A stretch of 64,000 nt of DNA from Sapientia aquatica (GTDB lineage Bacteria; Pseudomonadota; Gammaproteobacteria; Burkholderiales; Burkholderiaceae_D): positions 186,001-250,000 of the forward strand of contig NZ_SMYL01000001.1 of assembly GCF_004358105.1 (NCBI RefSeq). Direction: 5' to 3'. The notes under the pieces are model-generated. The model had not been told where the DNA came from and did not search any database. It was given only the letters and a program-made list of their open reading frames with translations. Position numbers and translations under genes: made by a program. Shown here one piece after another: positions 9,190 to 19,685 of the stretch (positions within the stretch are counted from its first letter, which is position 1; each line of letters starts with the position of its first letter).

Positions 9190-9582
9190 ATGCAATTACT
9201 GGATCACGTATCGATAACCGTTAAAAGCTTAGCCGCTGTTAAACCGTTTTATCGGGCAATCATGCATGTTTTGGGTGCAGAGTTGGTGTATGACGAAGCC
9301 GACGCAATTGGCTTCGGAGAGAGGAACACAGCGTTGAGTGATCGGCATTCTTATTTAAGTATTTTTGAGTCTGAGCATGCAAGCGTTGATCCGCGTCGCC
9401 ATTGGTGTTTTCGTGCCAGCTCGATTTTCCAGGTGGATGAATTTCATGCACTTGGTTTGAGTCGTGGTGGAAGCGATGCTGGCCTACCGGGATTGCGCGA
9501 TTATCATGCTGGCTACTATGCCGCCTTTTTATTTGATCCCGAAGGCAATAAAGTCGAAGCAGTTTTTCATTGTGTCAAATAA
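9190..9582 (+). CDS. VOC-superfamily (glyoxalase/dioxygenase-like) protein
   Basis: The 130-residue protein opens with LLDHVSITVKSL and ends with FDPEGNKVEAVFH. These are the N-terminal histidine and C-terminal glutamate motifs that place metal ligands in the vicinal-oxygen-chelate fold. Members include glyoxalase I, fosfomycin-resistance and dioxygenase proteins; nothing here picks one. Its end lies 32 bases before the tautomerase-like gene, so the two are probably co-transcribed. Confidence 0.8.
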   Translation: MQLLDHVSITVKSLAAVKPFYRAIMHVLGAELVYDEADAIGFGERNTALSDRHSYLSIFESEHASVDPRRHWCFRASSIFQVDEFHALGLSRGGSDAGLPGLRDYHAGYYAAFLFDPEGNKVEAVFHCVK

Positions 9583-9614
9583 TTTGTCTACATTTAACTG
9601 AAAGGAAACTCGCC

Positions 9615-9998
9615 ATGCCGCTCGTCACCATCACTGTAAAAAAGCCAAAAACCGCTCAATTTAAATCCACCGTTTTGGATGCTGTGCATTCGGCCTTAGT
9701 CGCTGCTGGCGTTCCCGCAACGGATCGTTTTCAACGGGTATTGGAATTGGATGCGGATGATTTTCGTTATGACGCGGGGTATCCCGATGTGCAGGGTGCG
9801 CGTGATGATAATTTTGTGTTGATCGAAATTTTATTTTCGGTTGGGCGCAGCGTGAAAGTGAAGAAAAGTATTTTGGCGCATTTGATGGAGCAACTGAGTG
9901 TAGCGCAGTTTAATCCCGAAAACGTCATGGTCTGCTTCAAAGAAACTGCTTGGGAAAATTGGTCCTTTGCTGGCGGTCGGATTATTCACGCGCCTTAA
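9615..9998 (+). CDS. Tautomerase-family protein
   Basis: The 127-residue protein starts MPLVTITVKKPK. After removal of Met this leaves the N-terminal proline that is the catalytic base in the 4-oxalocrotonate tautomerase/MIF superfamily. The length and the NFVLIEILFSVGRSVKVKKSI core fit the longer Tautomerase_2-type branch. An AAAGGAAA site lies before the ATG at 9615, supporting this start over an in-frame one 45 bases upstream. The substrate is unknown. A 10-bp inverted repeat follows shortly after the stop. Confidence 0.78.
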   Translation: MPLVTITVKKPKTAQFKSTVLDAVHSALVAAGVPATDRFQRVLELDADDFRYDAGYPDVQGARDDNFVLIEILFSVGRSVKVKKSILAHLMEQLSVAQFNPENVMVCFKETAWENWSFAGGRIIHAP

Positions 9999-10022
9999 TG
10001 CTGTAGCTTGTTATGTTATGGC

Positions 10023-10061
10023 GAGCAAGTTAGTCATTTTCTTAGTTCGGGTAACTTGCTC
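10023..10061. other. Perfect 10-bp inverted repeat after the tautomerase gene
   Basis: GAGCAAGTTA (10023-10032) and TAACTTGCTC (10052-10061) are perfectly complementary around a 19-base loop. There is no T-run after it, so it is not a standard intrinsic terminator. It lies in the 262-base gap before the ligase gene, in which I see nothing else. Confidence 0.6.
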
Positions 10062-10260
10062 CGCGTCCCTTTCGATTTAACCATCGCACTGAAACCTTCG
10101 TCACTCCTACTTTTTAGCTCGGTTACAAAGCGCGGTTGCGTTCGCAATCGCACCTCCTTTATGATGTCTTTTTAGTTAATTATTTATTAATTTTAACGCG
10201 CTGCTTTGGGGCCTGAGGTCTGAATTTAAGCGACACGTTATTACCTAAAAAGGAGCCATC

Positions 10261-11163
10261 ATGTCACCAAAATTTTCGTTGCGGATTATTCCATCCATGC
10301 TTTTGTTGTGTGGAATGTTGTCCTCGTTTAGTGTGATTAGCGCTGCATATTCAGCGGATTATCTCAGCGATGCCAGGTCTGCCAATGCCGCCAAGCCCGA
10401 GTTATTGTTGGCGCAGACCTATCGCGCTAATGTTGATCTCGCCGCCTATTTGGTGAGTGAAAAGCTCGACGGCGTGCGTGCGATCTGGGACGGCAAGGTT
10501 TTGCGTTTTCGTAGCGGCAAACTTATTCCCGCACCCGCATGGTTTAGCGCTGGCTTTCCAGATCATCCCATGGATGGCGAATTATGGATGGGGCGGGGCC
10601 GATTCGATCAGGTATCAGCCGCAACACGGCGCGAGATTCCTTCCGATGACGAATGGAAGCAGATCAGTTATCAAGTGGTCGAGTTGCCGCGCGGGCAGGG
10701 TAGTTACAACGAACGACTGTCTAGCTTAGCAATATCGATTACGAGTGCAAAAGTCCCTTGGCTGCAATTGCTCGATCAATTTCAGGTGACCGATGAGGAA
10801 CAATTGCAATCTACGCTGAAAAATATCGTGCAGAACAAAGGCGAAGGCTTGATGCTGCATCGCTCGGACGCGCTTTGGCAAACCGGTCGATCCGACGTGT
10901 TGCTGAAACTCAAATTACAATCCGATGCCGAAGCGACGGTGATCGGCTATGTGCCTGGCAAGGGCAAATATCTTGGCCTAACGGGCGCTTTGCTTGTCGA
11001 GATGCCCAATGGCACGCGGTTTAAACTTGGCAGTGGCTTGCGCGACGAGATGCGTCGCAATCCTCCGGCGGTTGGCGCCATTGTCACTTACCGCTATCGC
11101 GACATTACACCAAAGGGCATCCCTCGGTTCGCCAGTTTTTGGCGGGTTCGGGAGGATGAGTAA
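10261..11163 (+). CDS. Secreted ATP-dependent DNA ligase (LigE type)
   Basis: The 300-residue protein is a minimal ATP-dependent ligase with only nucleotidyltransferase and OB-fold domains. The adenylated lysine is K68 in VSEKLDGVRA (motif I); EGLMLHR is motif IV and LLKLKLQSDAEA is motif V. The first 30 or so residues form a signal peptide (hydrophobic MLLLCGMLSSFSVISAAYSA), as is known for LigE enzymes of Neisseria and related bacteria, which are exported to the periplasm. A ligase there would act on DNA entering or outside the cell, so roles in uptake or extracellular DNA are plausible inferences. A strong AAAAAGGAG site precedes the ATG. It has no obvious partner gene. Confidence 0.9.
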   Translation: MSPKFSLRIIPSMLLLCGMLSSFSVISAAYSADYLSDARSANAAKPELLLAQTYRANVDLAAYLVSEKLDGVRAIWDGKVLRFRSGKLIPAPAWFSAGFPDHPMDGELWMGRGRFDQVSAATRREIPSDDEWKQISYQVVELPRGQGSYNERLSSLAISITSAKVPWLQLLDQFQVTDEEQLQSTLKNIVQNKGEGLMLHRSDALWQTGRSDVLLKLKLQSDAEATVIGYVPGKGKYLGLTGALLVEMPNGTRFKLGSGLRDEMRRNPPAVGAIVTYRYRDITPKGIPRFASFWRVREDE

Positions 11164-11218
11164 ATTTGTCGCCTAGGACGAGCGGGCGACTTCCGCGCAA
11201 ATGCCCACGGTAATTGTT

Positions 11219-11890
11219 TTACAGCAGTGGCTTGATAGACACGCGCGACTTTATTTCTGCTCTAGGTTGTTTAGACGCTAAATTAGTTGATTGATCGTCC
11301 GTGTTTGATCCGCTCTCCGTTCCGGGGAGCTGAGAATGAATTATTGTTAATGAGATCGTTGCCAAGTGATTTTTAGAATCAATTTGCTTCACAATCACAA
11401 CGCCTTTGCGCTGCTGTTCTGATAGTTCTAGCGTGATTGCGTTATTCGATTGTTCTATGCTGTTGATGATCGTTTGGGCGATTTTTGTAGCGTCTGAGGC
11501 TTTGGTGTTGGACTTGTGTTGCTGAACCGAAGTGATAATTTGTTCTTTTAATTTCTCGGAATCAACTTGGTTTAAAAAGTAAATGATTTGTTGTCTGGCA
11601 GCTTTTTCGGCTCTGTTGCTTGCTTGCATTTCTGCGGCAGCCGAAATGCCATGAATCCTCAGCGTTACCGATGTGGTGAGGCGCGTCCACTTGCCGCTTA
11701 ACTGATCGAATTCAATATCCAATTGTTCCTGCGGCTCCTCCCCGACTACTGTCACTGAGTTTTTTGATGCCAGATTATCTGGATTTTCCGTCATCTGTGT
11801 GAACAGGGCTGATATCCAGCCATGTTGGATGATTAAGAACGCGAGGCACAGAAAAATTGCCAGCGCTGCATAGATTAGATTTTTTTTCAT
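11219..11890 (-). CDS. Unknown membrane-anchored protein
   Basis: The 223-residue protein has one N-terminal membrane helix (about residues 6-24) after MKKNLIY, then a soluble, probably periplasmic, region. That region has an alpha-helical stretch rich in Ala, Gln and Glu (about residues 80-125) and a later beta-like stretch (KGVVIVKQIDSKNHLATISLTI is part of it, about residues 165-185). I recognise no family. An in-frame start exists 44 codons upstream, but the signal-anchor-like MKKNL makes 11890 the likelier one; the ribosome binding site is weak. It stands alone between the ligase and groEL. Confidence 0.6.
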   Translation of the reverse strand: MKKNLIYAALAIFLCLAFLIIQHGWISALFTQMTENPDNLASKNSVTVVGEEPQEQLDIEFDQLSGKWTRLTTSVTLRIHGISAAAEMQASNRAEKAARQQIIYFLNQVDSEKLKEQIITSVQQHKSNTKASDATKIAQTIINSIEQSNNAITLELSEQQRKGVVIVKQIDSKNHLATISLTIIHSQLPGTESGSNTDDQSTNLASKQPRAEIKSRVSIKPLL

Positions 11891-12371
11891 CGATGATTCG
11901 AGCTTTGCAAAAAACGTTAAGCGTGCACAGCCCAATGTTGGTGGTTTAACACTCCATTCCTGTTCGCGCATGTTGAGCAGAAAATTGTATCCAGTCGAGC
12001 GATACAAAAATCCCACGCGCAACCTTAATTTGCTTTCCAGCTTTTTTGTATCGTCTATTTGGACTATTTTTGTGCGATAGAGCGCAACAGCTTGAAATTT
12101 TGATCACAGTGTTATGTGAGGCATTAATGTTGAAGGCCGTCTTAGATGTATAGAAATTCAACAATGGTAGAAGCGGCACGCTGAATTCGCATCGGACTAT
12201 GGAGCATAAATGGAGAACTTCCGATAACTGCAAATCGGCCCGGAATCCTTGCATGTGGTGATCCACGATGCTTTGAGCATTTGGGTCAAGCGATGGATGA
12301 ATGTGTTTGGAACGGGGAGTAAAACTTAATTGGCGTAAGCCTAAGTGGTATTGTTTTTTTGAATTGGCAAT
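11891..12371. other. Intergenic stretch with no supported gene
   Basis: About 480 bases between the unknown membrane protein and the groEL terminator. A 106-codon reverse reading frame (11946-12266) has no ribosome binding site, no recognisable domain and an odd composition, so I do not call it. I see no convincing RNA gene. Confidence 0.6.
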
Positions 12372-12404
12372 AAAAAAACCGCAACGTACACATTGCGGTT
12401 TTTT
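12372..12404 (-). terminator. Terminator of the groES-groEL operon
   Basis: The arms CCGCAA and TTGCGG around an 8-base loop are flanked by A- and T-runs. Read on the minus strand it ends in a T-run, 75 bases after the groEL stop. Confidence 0.85.
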
Positions 12405-12478
12405 GTATCGAAACGGGTAGAGCAGAATTGCCAGAATAGTTCAAAAATCTTGCAGAGCCATTCCGGCAATCTAGGCAA

Positions 12479-14137
<1,659 letters not shown>

Positions 14138-14203
14138 CTAATTTGTTAAGAAACTGCTTGTGCAGTGTTCTGAATTTGGGTGTTGGTAAAACTGGGGAGC
14201 AGA

Positions 14204-14494
14204 TTACTTCTCAACGATTGCCATGATGTCTTCTTCGCGCATCATCAACAATTCAACGCCATTGTCTTTGAATGCTTGGCCTGCATATTTGCCAAACAAA
14301 ACGCGGTCACCAACTTTAACTTCTAATGGACGTACTTTGCCGTCATCTAAAATTTTGCCTTTGCCTACAGCCAAAATTTCACCTTGATCTGGTTTTTCAG
14401 CAGCGGCCTCTGGAAGCAAAATGCCAGATGCTGTTTTTGTTTCTTGATCCAGACGCTTAACGATAACGCGATCGTGCAAGGGACGAAGGTTCAT
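14204..14494 (-). CDS. groES: 10 kDa co-chaperonin GroES
   Basis: The 96-residue protein starts [16 protein letters not shown] and contains the mobile-loop region [14 protein letters not shown] that docks on GroEL. A GTG two codons upstream is too close to the GAGGAG ribosome binding site; the ATG at 14494 is correctly spaced. It is the first gene of the groESL operon, behind a CIRCE operator. Confidence 0.97.
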   Translation of the reverse strand: MNLRPLHDRVIVKRLDQETKTASGILLPEAAAEKPDQGEILAVGKGKILDDGKVRPLEVKVGDRVLFGKYAGQAFKDNGVELLMMREEDIMAIVEK

Positions 14495-14610
14495 ACACAC
14501 TCCTCAATATAAGTTCAATGGGTTAAAAAATTTGGAACAGGATGCAAAAGCAAATGGAGTTAAGCCGTTTCAACGCTGCTTCAACGTTTAAGAGACTTTA
14601 AAAGGCATTG

Positions 14611-14637
14611 TTAGCACTCTATCCTGTTGAGTGCTAA
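14611..14637 (-). promoter_or_regulatory. CIRCE operator (HrcA binding site) of groESL
   Basis: TTAGCACTC (14611-14619), a 9-base spacer and GAGTGCTAA (14629-14637) form the exact CIRCE consensus. HrcA repressor binds such sites and is released on heat shock. It overlaps the predicted transcription start of the promoter just upstream. Confidence 0.97.
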
Positions 14638-14666
14638 TTATATGGGCGCAGGTCAACTTTTTCAAG
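14637..14666 (-). promoter_or_regulatory. groESL promoter with overlapping sigma70 and sigma32-like elements
   Basis: On the minus strand TTGAAA and TATAAT are separated by exactly 17 bases, a near-perfect sigma70 promoter. The same stretch also reads CTTGAA, 14 bases, CCCATATAA, close to the heat-shock sigma32 consensus. The predicted start falls inside the CIRCE element. Confidence 0.85.
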
Positions 14667-14937
14667 GATGGGGGATGAAGTTAAATTTGAAATGTCGCTA
14701 ACTTGTTGATTGTGAACAAATTAGTGCTAATTTAAAAAATCATCCGACATAGTTTGATTTCTAAGTGGAAATTAGAGGATAACCTTTAAATTGTTGTTAT
14801 TTGGTAATCCGTCATCGTTTGGTAATAAGTAATTCGCATACTTCGGCCGCGAAGGAGCGAATTGTCGACGCGTATTGCGTTGGGCACCTAACGGTAAGAA
14901 CGGTTAAGACCAAATTCAAACAATGTAAAGGGAATCT
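14667..14937. other. Leader region before the phosphoesterase gene
   Basis: This AT-rich 271-base stretch lies between the groESL promoter and the divergent phosphoesterase gene. It must hold the phosphoesterase promoter, but I cannot point to clear -35/-10 boxes. A short hairpin CTTCG-GCCG-CGAAG lies at about 14839-14852. Confidence 0.4.
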
Positions 14938-17367
14938 ATGAAATTGCATCAACTAGCATTGGCATGTGCCGCGCTTGGACTTCTGAGCGCATGCAGCGGC
15001 AGTGGGAGTTCATCGTCCACTCAAATTATGAACATGAGTGGTATCGCCTCAGTTGGCGCTCCGCTGGTCGGTGTGGTTGTCACTGCAACGGATGCAAATG
15101 GCAACGTAACGCAGTCAACGACGACAGATTCGACTGGTAAATTTTCAATGACGTTAACGGGTCATGGTCCGTTTATCTTGACCACGCCGATTAATGATGC
15201 CGACGGAAGTCCAGCGACGTTGTCGTCTGTTTATGCTCCTAAAGCTAATTTTGCAGGGTCAGTGCAAGCCAATATTAACCCGCTGACCTCGTTAGTCACC
15301 GCTCGGGTATTGGGGACGATTCCAACTGGCTCGCTAACGGCTGCCCAAATTCAAAGCGCCAATATCACTCCGGCAACAGTGGTTAGCGCTGAACAAGATT
15401 TGGCGACATTGTTTCAACCGGTGTATACCGCTTTATCGATTCCAGCCACCGAGTCTGCCGATCCAATTGGCTCAACCACCTACAAAGCGGCCAACACCGA
15501 CCCGTTGGATAATTTCTTTAGCACTGCGCATTTTATGGTGCATACCGGACAAGTTATCATTGGCTCCGACGCTAATCGCAGCGTAGTTACGGTACCAACG
15601 GCTGGCCCGATCACAAGCACGATCCCGGCTGCCGCTGTGACTTCGTTGGTCGCACTCAATACCGGCGCAACGACTACTCCGATTACTAACGTCATTGTTG
15701 TCATTGGTGAGAATCAAACATTCGATGCGGTATTCGGTGCCTACCAAGCACCTGCTGGCCAAACGGTAAATAACTTGATTTCGAAGGGAATCATTAATGC
15801 CGACGGCACTCCGGGGCCTAACTTTAGCTTAGCGTCACAAAGTCAAGGTACTTCACAAACTGCGTACACGATTAATCCAACTCGCGCTGCGCCTTACGCA
15901 ACGTTACCGCAGCCATTGCAAATTGGTGAGTTGACGCCGTATTTGCAAACCTTGGGTGGCACGCCTGATCCGCATTTTCCGGCTACTTTGGCCAATGGCC
16001 CGTTCCAACTTACTAAATATGTTCCTTACGCTGTGACGGCCACTAATCCAATCGGCGTGACGACCGGTGATCCGGTGCATCGCTTCTTCCAGATGTGGCA
16101 GCAAACTGGCGGTAACAACGCCAAGTTGGATATGTACACTTGGGTTGCGGACACGGTTGGACAGGGCGGCGATACCACCGGCATTACGCCTGCCAATCCC
16201 TCTCAAGGCGGCGAATTGATGGCGTTTTTGAATGTGAATACCGGTGATGCACCATTTTTGAATTCATTGGCGCAGAAATATGCGATGAGCGACAACTATC
16301 ACCAATCTATTTTGGGTGGCACTGGCGCTAACTTCTTTACCATCGCAACAGCGGATTTGCCGGTATTTAACACAGCCGGTGCTGTCGCAACTCCACCAGC
16401 CAACCAAATCGAAAACCCAAATCCAATGGCCAATACGCCGAACTTCTATACCCAAGATGGTTATAGCGGTGGTTCGTATGTCAATTGCTCGGATTCGACT
16501 CAACCCGGCGTTGCCCCAATTTTGTCGGCATTAGCTATCGTAAACGTACCTAGCAACTGTGCAGCGGGTGCGTATTATCTTGTTAATAATTACGCTCCGG
16601 GTTACGACATGAATGGTAACGTTCAACCGATCGGGCCGAATAACTATAACTATCCACCGCAAACAGTGCCAACAATTGCCGAATCATTGGCTAACAAAGG
16701 CGTATCGTGGAAGTGGTATACCGGTGGACGTGAATTGGCTGACGTAGCCGCTGATGCCGCAGCATTTGGAATTCCCGCTGTGTACGCGCAAGCAGCGCAA
16801 TACAATGCAATTGGTGACCCACTGGTTGCATCGTCTAAAGTCATGACGACACCCGCACTCAAAGCTGGCTTGGCAGGCTTAACAACGTTCTTTAACGACG
16901 TTAAAAACAGCACATTGCCAGCGGTATCGTTTGTGGTTCCGAAAAATTTGGATAGCGGACATCCAGGTTATTCGGTCGAAATGAAATACGAGTTATTCCT
17001 GCAAAACTTAATCGCGAAAGTGCAAGCCAATCCAACTCTGTGGGCTCACACGGCCATTATTATTACTACCGATGAAGGTGGCGGTCATTTCGATACTGGT
17101 TCGATTCAAAACCAAGACTTCTTTGGTGATGGTCCACGTATTCCGTTGATCTTGGTGTCGCCGTATGCCCGCACTAACTATATCGATCACACTTACCATG
17201 ATCATGCATCGGTATTGAAGTTTATCGAACGTAACTGGAAGTTGGCACCGTTATCAGCTCGTAGTCGCGACAACCATCCAAATCCTGTGACGACCTCGGC
17301 GAATCTCTACAAGCCAGTCAATGCAACGCCAGCCTTGGGTGATTTGATGACCATGTTTAATTTTTGA
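14938..17367 (+). CDS. Lipoprotein phosphoesterase (acid phosphatase/phospholipase C-like)
   Basis: The 809-residue protein has a lipoprotein signal with lipobox L16-S-A-C19. Residues about 33-100 look like a small carboxypeptidase-regulatory-type beta domain (GVVVTATDANGNV, TDSTGKFSMTL). From about residue 250 it is a phosphoesterase of the AcpA/phospholipase C family: NVIVVIGENQTFD is the metal-binding GENxxFD motif, followed by SDNYHQSILGGTGAN, SGHPGYSVE and ITTDEGGGHFDTG. Such enzymes release phosphate from phosphomonoesters or phospholipid head groups outside the inner membrane. A GGGAATCT site precedes the start. The di-haem peroxidase gene follows within 105 bases; both are lipoproteins. 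Confidence 0.85.
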   Translation: MKLHQLALACAALGLLSACSGSGSSSSTQIMNMSGIASVGAPLVGVVVTATDANGNVTQSTTTDSTGKFSMTLTGHGPFILTTPINDADGSPATLSSVYAPKANFAGSVQANINPLTSLVTARVLGTIPTGSLTAAQIQSANITPATVVSAEQDLATLFQPVYTALSIPATESADPIGSTTYKAANTDPLDNFFSTAHFMVHTGQVIIGSDANRSVVTVPTAGPITSTIPAAAVTSLVALNTGATTTPITNVIVVIGENQTFDAVFGAYQAPAGQTVNNLISKGIINADGTPGPNFSLASQSQGTSQTAYTINPTRAAPYATLPQPLQIGELTPYLQTLGGTPDPHFPATLANGPFQLTKYVPYAVTATNPIGVTTGDPVHRFFQMWQQTGGNNAKLDMYTWVADTVGQGGDTTGITPANPSQGGELMAFLNVNTGDAPFLNSLAQKYAMSDNYHQSILGGTGANFFTIATADLPVFNTAGAVATPPANQIENPNPMANTPNFYTQDGYSGGSYVNCSDSTQPGVAPILSALAIVNVPSNCAAGAYYLVNNYAPGYDMNGNVQPIGPNNYNYPPQTVPTIAESLANKGVSWKWYTGGRELADVAADAAAFGIPAVYAQAAQYNAIGDPLVASSKVMTTPALKAGLAGLTTFFNDVKNSTLPAVSFVVPKNLDSGHPGYSVEMKYELFLQNLIAKVQANPTLWAHTAIIITTDEGGGHFDTGSIQNQDFFGDGPRIPLILVSPYARTNYIDHTYHDHASVLKFIERNWKLAPLSARSRDNHPNPVTTSANLYKPVNATPALGDLMTMFNF

Positions 17368-17471
17368 TTTGTTGTAAATAGCTAGTCGTTTTGTTTGACG
17401 GAGTAGGCAGGCGCGAATTGGATTCCTGCTTATTCCGTTTTTGCTTAAGAATTTTAAGATCGGTAGTGAAA

Positions 17472-18761
17472 ATGCAGCGTCGGGTTAATTTTGCGGTGTT
17501 ATTGGTGTTATGTGGTGTGTTGGTGAGTGTGGTGGCGTGCCAAAAAAAGGAAGCGGCGTCGCTTGAACAAGGCAAGCCCGCTGCCGCAGTTCCACATAAA
17601 AAAAATGCTTGGGTCAACTATCCCAAACAAGCTGCAAAATTAAGTCCGCAGGCCGAACTTGGGCGACAGTTGTTTTTCGATACCAATCTATCCGCCTCCG
17701 GCAAAATGTCCTGCGCCACTTGCCACCAGCCCGACCACGCGTATGCGCCAGCTAATGATTTGGCGGTGCAAATGGGCGGTGAAAAAATGGATCAGGCTGG
17801 AACGCGCTCTGTTCCATCGTTACGTTATTTAAGCTACACGCCTTTATTTACTCGGCACTTTTATTTCCCGACCTCCGAAGGGTTGGAAGACGAAGGACCT
17901 ACAGGTGGATTTACCCACGATGGCGCGGTCGCAAGCTTGCACGAACAGGCCAGTGTTCCACTTTTGAGTGCTAACGAAATGGCTAACGCGAGCGCACAAA
18001 GCGTGGCACAAAAAGTGCAAGCCAGCGCTTACGCAAAACAATTTCAGCAAGTATTTGGCGAGCAAATTTTTAGTGATCCGAACCAAGTAGTAAACCAAGT
18101 TGGGCTAGCGCTAGAAGCGTTTCAGTTGGAAGAGGTGAGCTTCCATCCATACACCAGTAAATTTGATACCGTGATTTCTGGCAATACTACTTTTTCCGAA
18201 CCTGAATTACGTGGCTATCGGGTATTTAAAGATCCAAGCAAAGGCAATTGTGCTAAATGCCACGTGGATAATGTTGGCGCTGGTGGCAAGCCCGCTCAAT
18301 TCACGGATTTTGAATTTGAGGCCATCGGCGTTCCACGCAATCCAGCTATTGCGGCGAATAAAGTCGCGAGTTATTTTGATTTAGGATTGTGCGGACCGTA
18401 TCGGCATGACTTGAGTAAAGAAACCAATTTTTGCGGCATGTTTAAAACACCCACATTACGCAACGTCGCCACGAGAAAAGTGTTTTTTCATAATGGGTTT
18501 TTCCACAATCTAGACGATGTGATGCACTTTTATGTGGAGCGCGATAGTCAGCCGCAAAAATGGTATTCCAGCAAAAACGGCAAAGTGCAGATGTACGACG
18601 ATTTACCCAAGCAATGGCGCAGTAATGTGGATCACATCAATGCACCATTTGATCGCAAAAAAGAAGCAGCCCCAGCGCTGACCGAAGCAGAAATCAAGGA
18701 TTTGATTGAGTTCTTAAATACACTCACCGATGGCTACAGCAAAACGCCGGGCGGAGAATAA
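17472..18761 (+). CDS. Di-haem cytochrome c peroxidase (CcpA/MauG family) lipoprotein
   Basis: The 429-residue protein has two c-type haem motifs: CATCH (in MSCATCHQPDHAYAP, about residue 78) and CAKCH (about residue 260). The family reduces hydrogen peroxide using periplasmic cytochrome c, or oxidises protein side chains in the MauG branch. The start at 17472 gives a proper lipoprotein signal, with lipobox V20-V-A-C23; an in-frame start 27 codons earlier would hide it. KTPTLRNVATRKVFFHNG is a typical C-terminal motif. It probably shares a transcript with the phosphoesterase upstream, although a functional link is not established. Confidence 0.9.
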   Translation: MQRRVNFAVLLVLCGVLVSVVACQKKEAASLEQGKPAAAVPHKKNAWVNYPKQAAKLSPQAELGRQLFFDTNLSASGKMSCATCHQPDHAYAPANDLAVQMGGEKMDQAGTRSVPSLRYLSYTPLFTRHFYFPTSEGLEDEGPTGGFTHDGAVASLHEQASVPLLSANEMANASAQSVAQKVQASAYAKQFQQVFGEQIFSDPNQVVNQVGLALEAFQLEEVSFHPYTSKFDTVISGNTTFSEPELRGYRVFKDPSKGNCAKCHVDNVGAGGKPAQFTDFEFEAIGVPRNPAIAANKVASYFDLGLCGPYRHDLSKETNFCGMFKTPTLRNVATRKVFFHNGFFHNLDDVMHFYVERDSQPQKWYSSKNGKVQMYDDLPKQWRSNVDHINAPFDRKKEAAPALTEAEIKDLIEFLNTLTDGYSKTPGGE

Positions 18762-18891
18762 CTGTTGGGTGATGTTGCGTGGACGCTGTCGGCGGAACTG
18801 AGTTATTCATTCTAATTTGCAACAAACTTCGCTCGGCGCGTATGATCGAAGGTATTGCAACTTGACTTAGCTCATGCAGCTAACAGACTCG

Positions 18892-19530
18892 ATGAAACTT
18901 TATTCTTATTTTCGCTCATCTGCCTCTTTTCGCGTCCGAATTGTCCTTAATTTAAAGCAACTTCCTTATGAAACTGTTCCAGTACACCTCGTCAAAAATG
19001 GCGGCGAACAGTTTGCTCCCGCCTACTTGGCATTAAATCCACAAGGTGTGGTGCCTAGTTTGGAAAACGATGGCGAAATACTTCTTCAATCCAGCGCAAT
19101 TTGCGAATACCTCAACGAACTGCAACCGGAACCTGCCTTATTACCCTCCGATTTAGCCCAAAGGGCATGGGTGCGTTCGGTATGTAATATGGTCGCTTGC
19201 GACATTCATCCGGTCAATAATCTGCGCGTATTAACTTACTTAACAAAAACGTTGGGACACAGCGAGGAGCAAAAAATGGCGTGGTATCGCCATTGGATTG
19301 CCCAAGGATTTGACGCTCTGGAAAAAGTGTTAGCGCAAAAAGCAGGGCGCTATTGTTGGGGCGATACCGTGACGTTGGCTGATGCATTTGTCATCCCGCA
19401 AATTTGGAATGCCAATCGGTTTGCCTGTCCTTTGGATGATTTTCCGACGCTGCGTCGTGTCTATGAAAATGCAATGATGTTGCCGGAGTTTGTGCAAGCC
19501 GCTCCCGCCTCGCAACCGGACGCTGAGTGA
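18892..19530 (+). CDS. maiA: Maleylacetoacetate isomerase (zeta-class glutathione transferase)
   Basis: The 212-residue protein begins MKLYSYFRSSASFRVRI, the zeta-class glutathione-site signature with the catalytic serines, and carries QSSAICEYLNE for glutathione binding. It isomerises maleylacetoacetate to fumarylacetoacetate in tyrosine/phenylalanine or gentisate breakdown. The start at 18892 matches the family; an ATG six codons upstream is the alternative and neither has a strong ribosome binding site. No other gene of the pathway is beside it. The CoA transferase genes that follow would use acetoacetate, a product of the same pathway, which is suggestive. Confidence 0.88.
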   Translation: MKLYSYFRSSASFRVRIVLNLKQLPYETVPVHLVKNGGEQFAPAYLALNPQGVVPSLENDGEILLQSSAICEYLNELQPEPALLPSDLAQRAWVRSVCNMVACDIHPVNNLRVLTYLTKTLGHSEEQKMAWYRHWIAQGFDALEKVLAQKAGRYCWGDTVTLADAFVIPQIWNANRFACPLDDFPTLRRVYENAMMLPEFVQAAPASQPDAE

Positions 19531-19685
19531 CATTGCGCGTGTTATTATTGCCACTTTGGCAGGTGAACGCCATTCTTAGCAGTCAGTTTTGGATAAACTT
19601 CTTGAATAACGCGTGTCATAACTACCGATCACAATAATTGAACTTCAACGATTTACCATTTTTTGAAATTTAGTCAGGAGAAAAC

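Noticed and set aside
11946-12266. Minus-strand 106-codon frame between the unknown membrane protein and groEL
   Set aside because: It has no ribosome binding site, no signal or domain, and a composition unlike its neighbours.
14838-14860. Short hairpin before the phosphoesterase gene as a riboswitch
   Set aside because: It is only about 5 bp, with no surrounding conserved elements that I can recognise.
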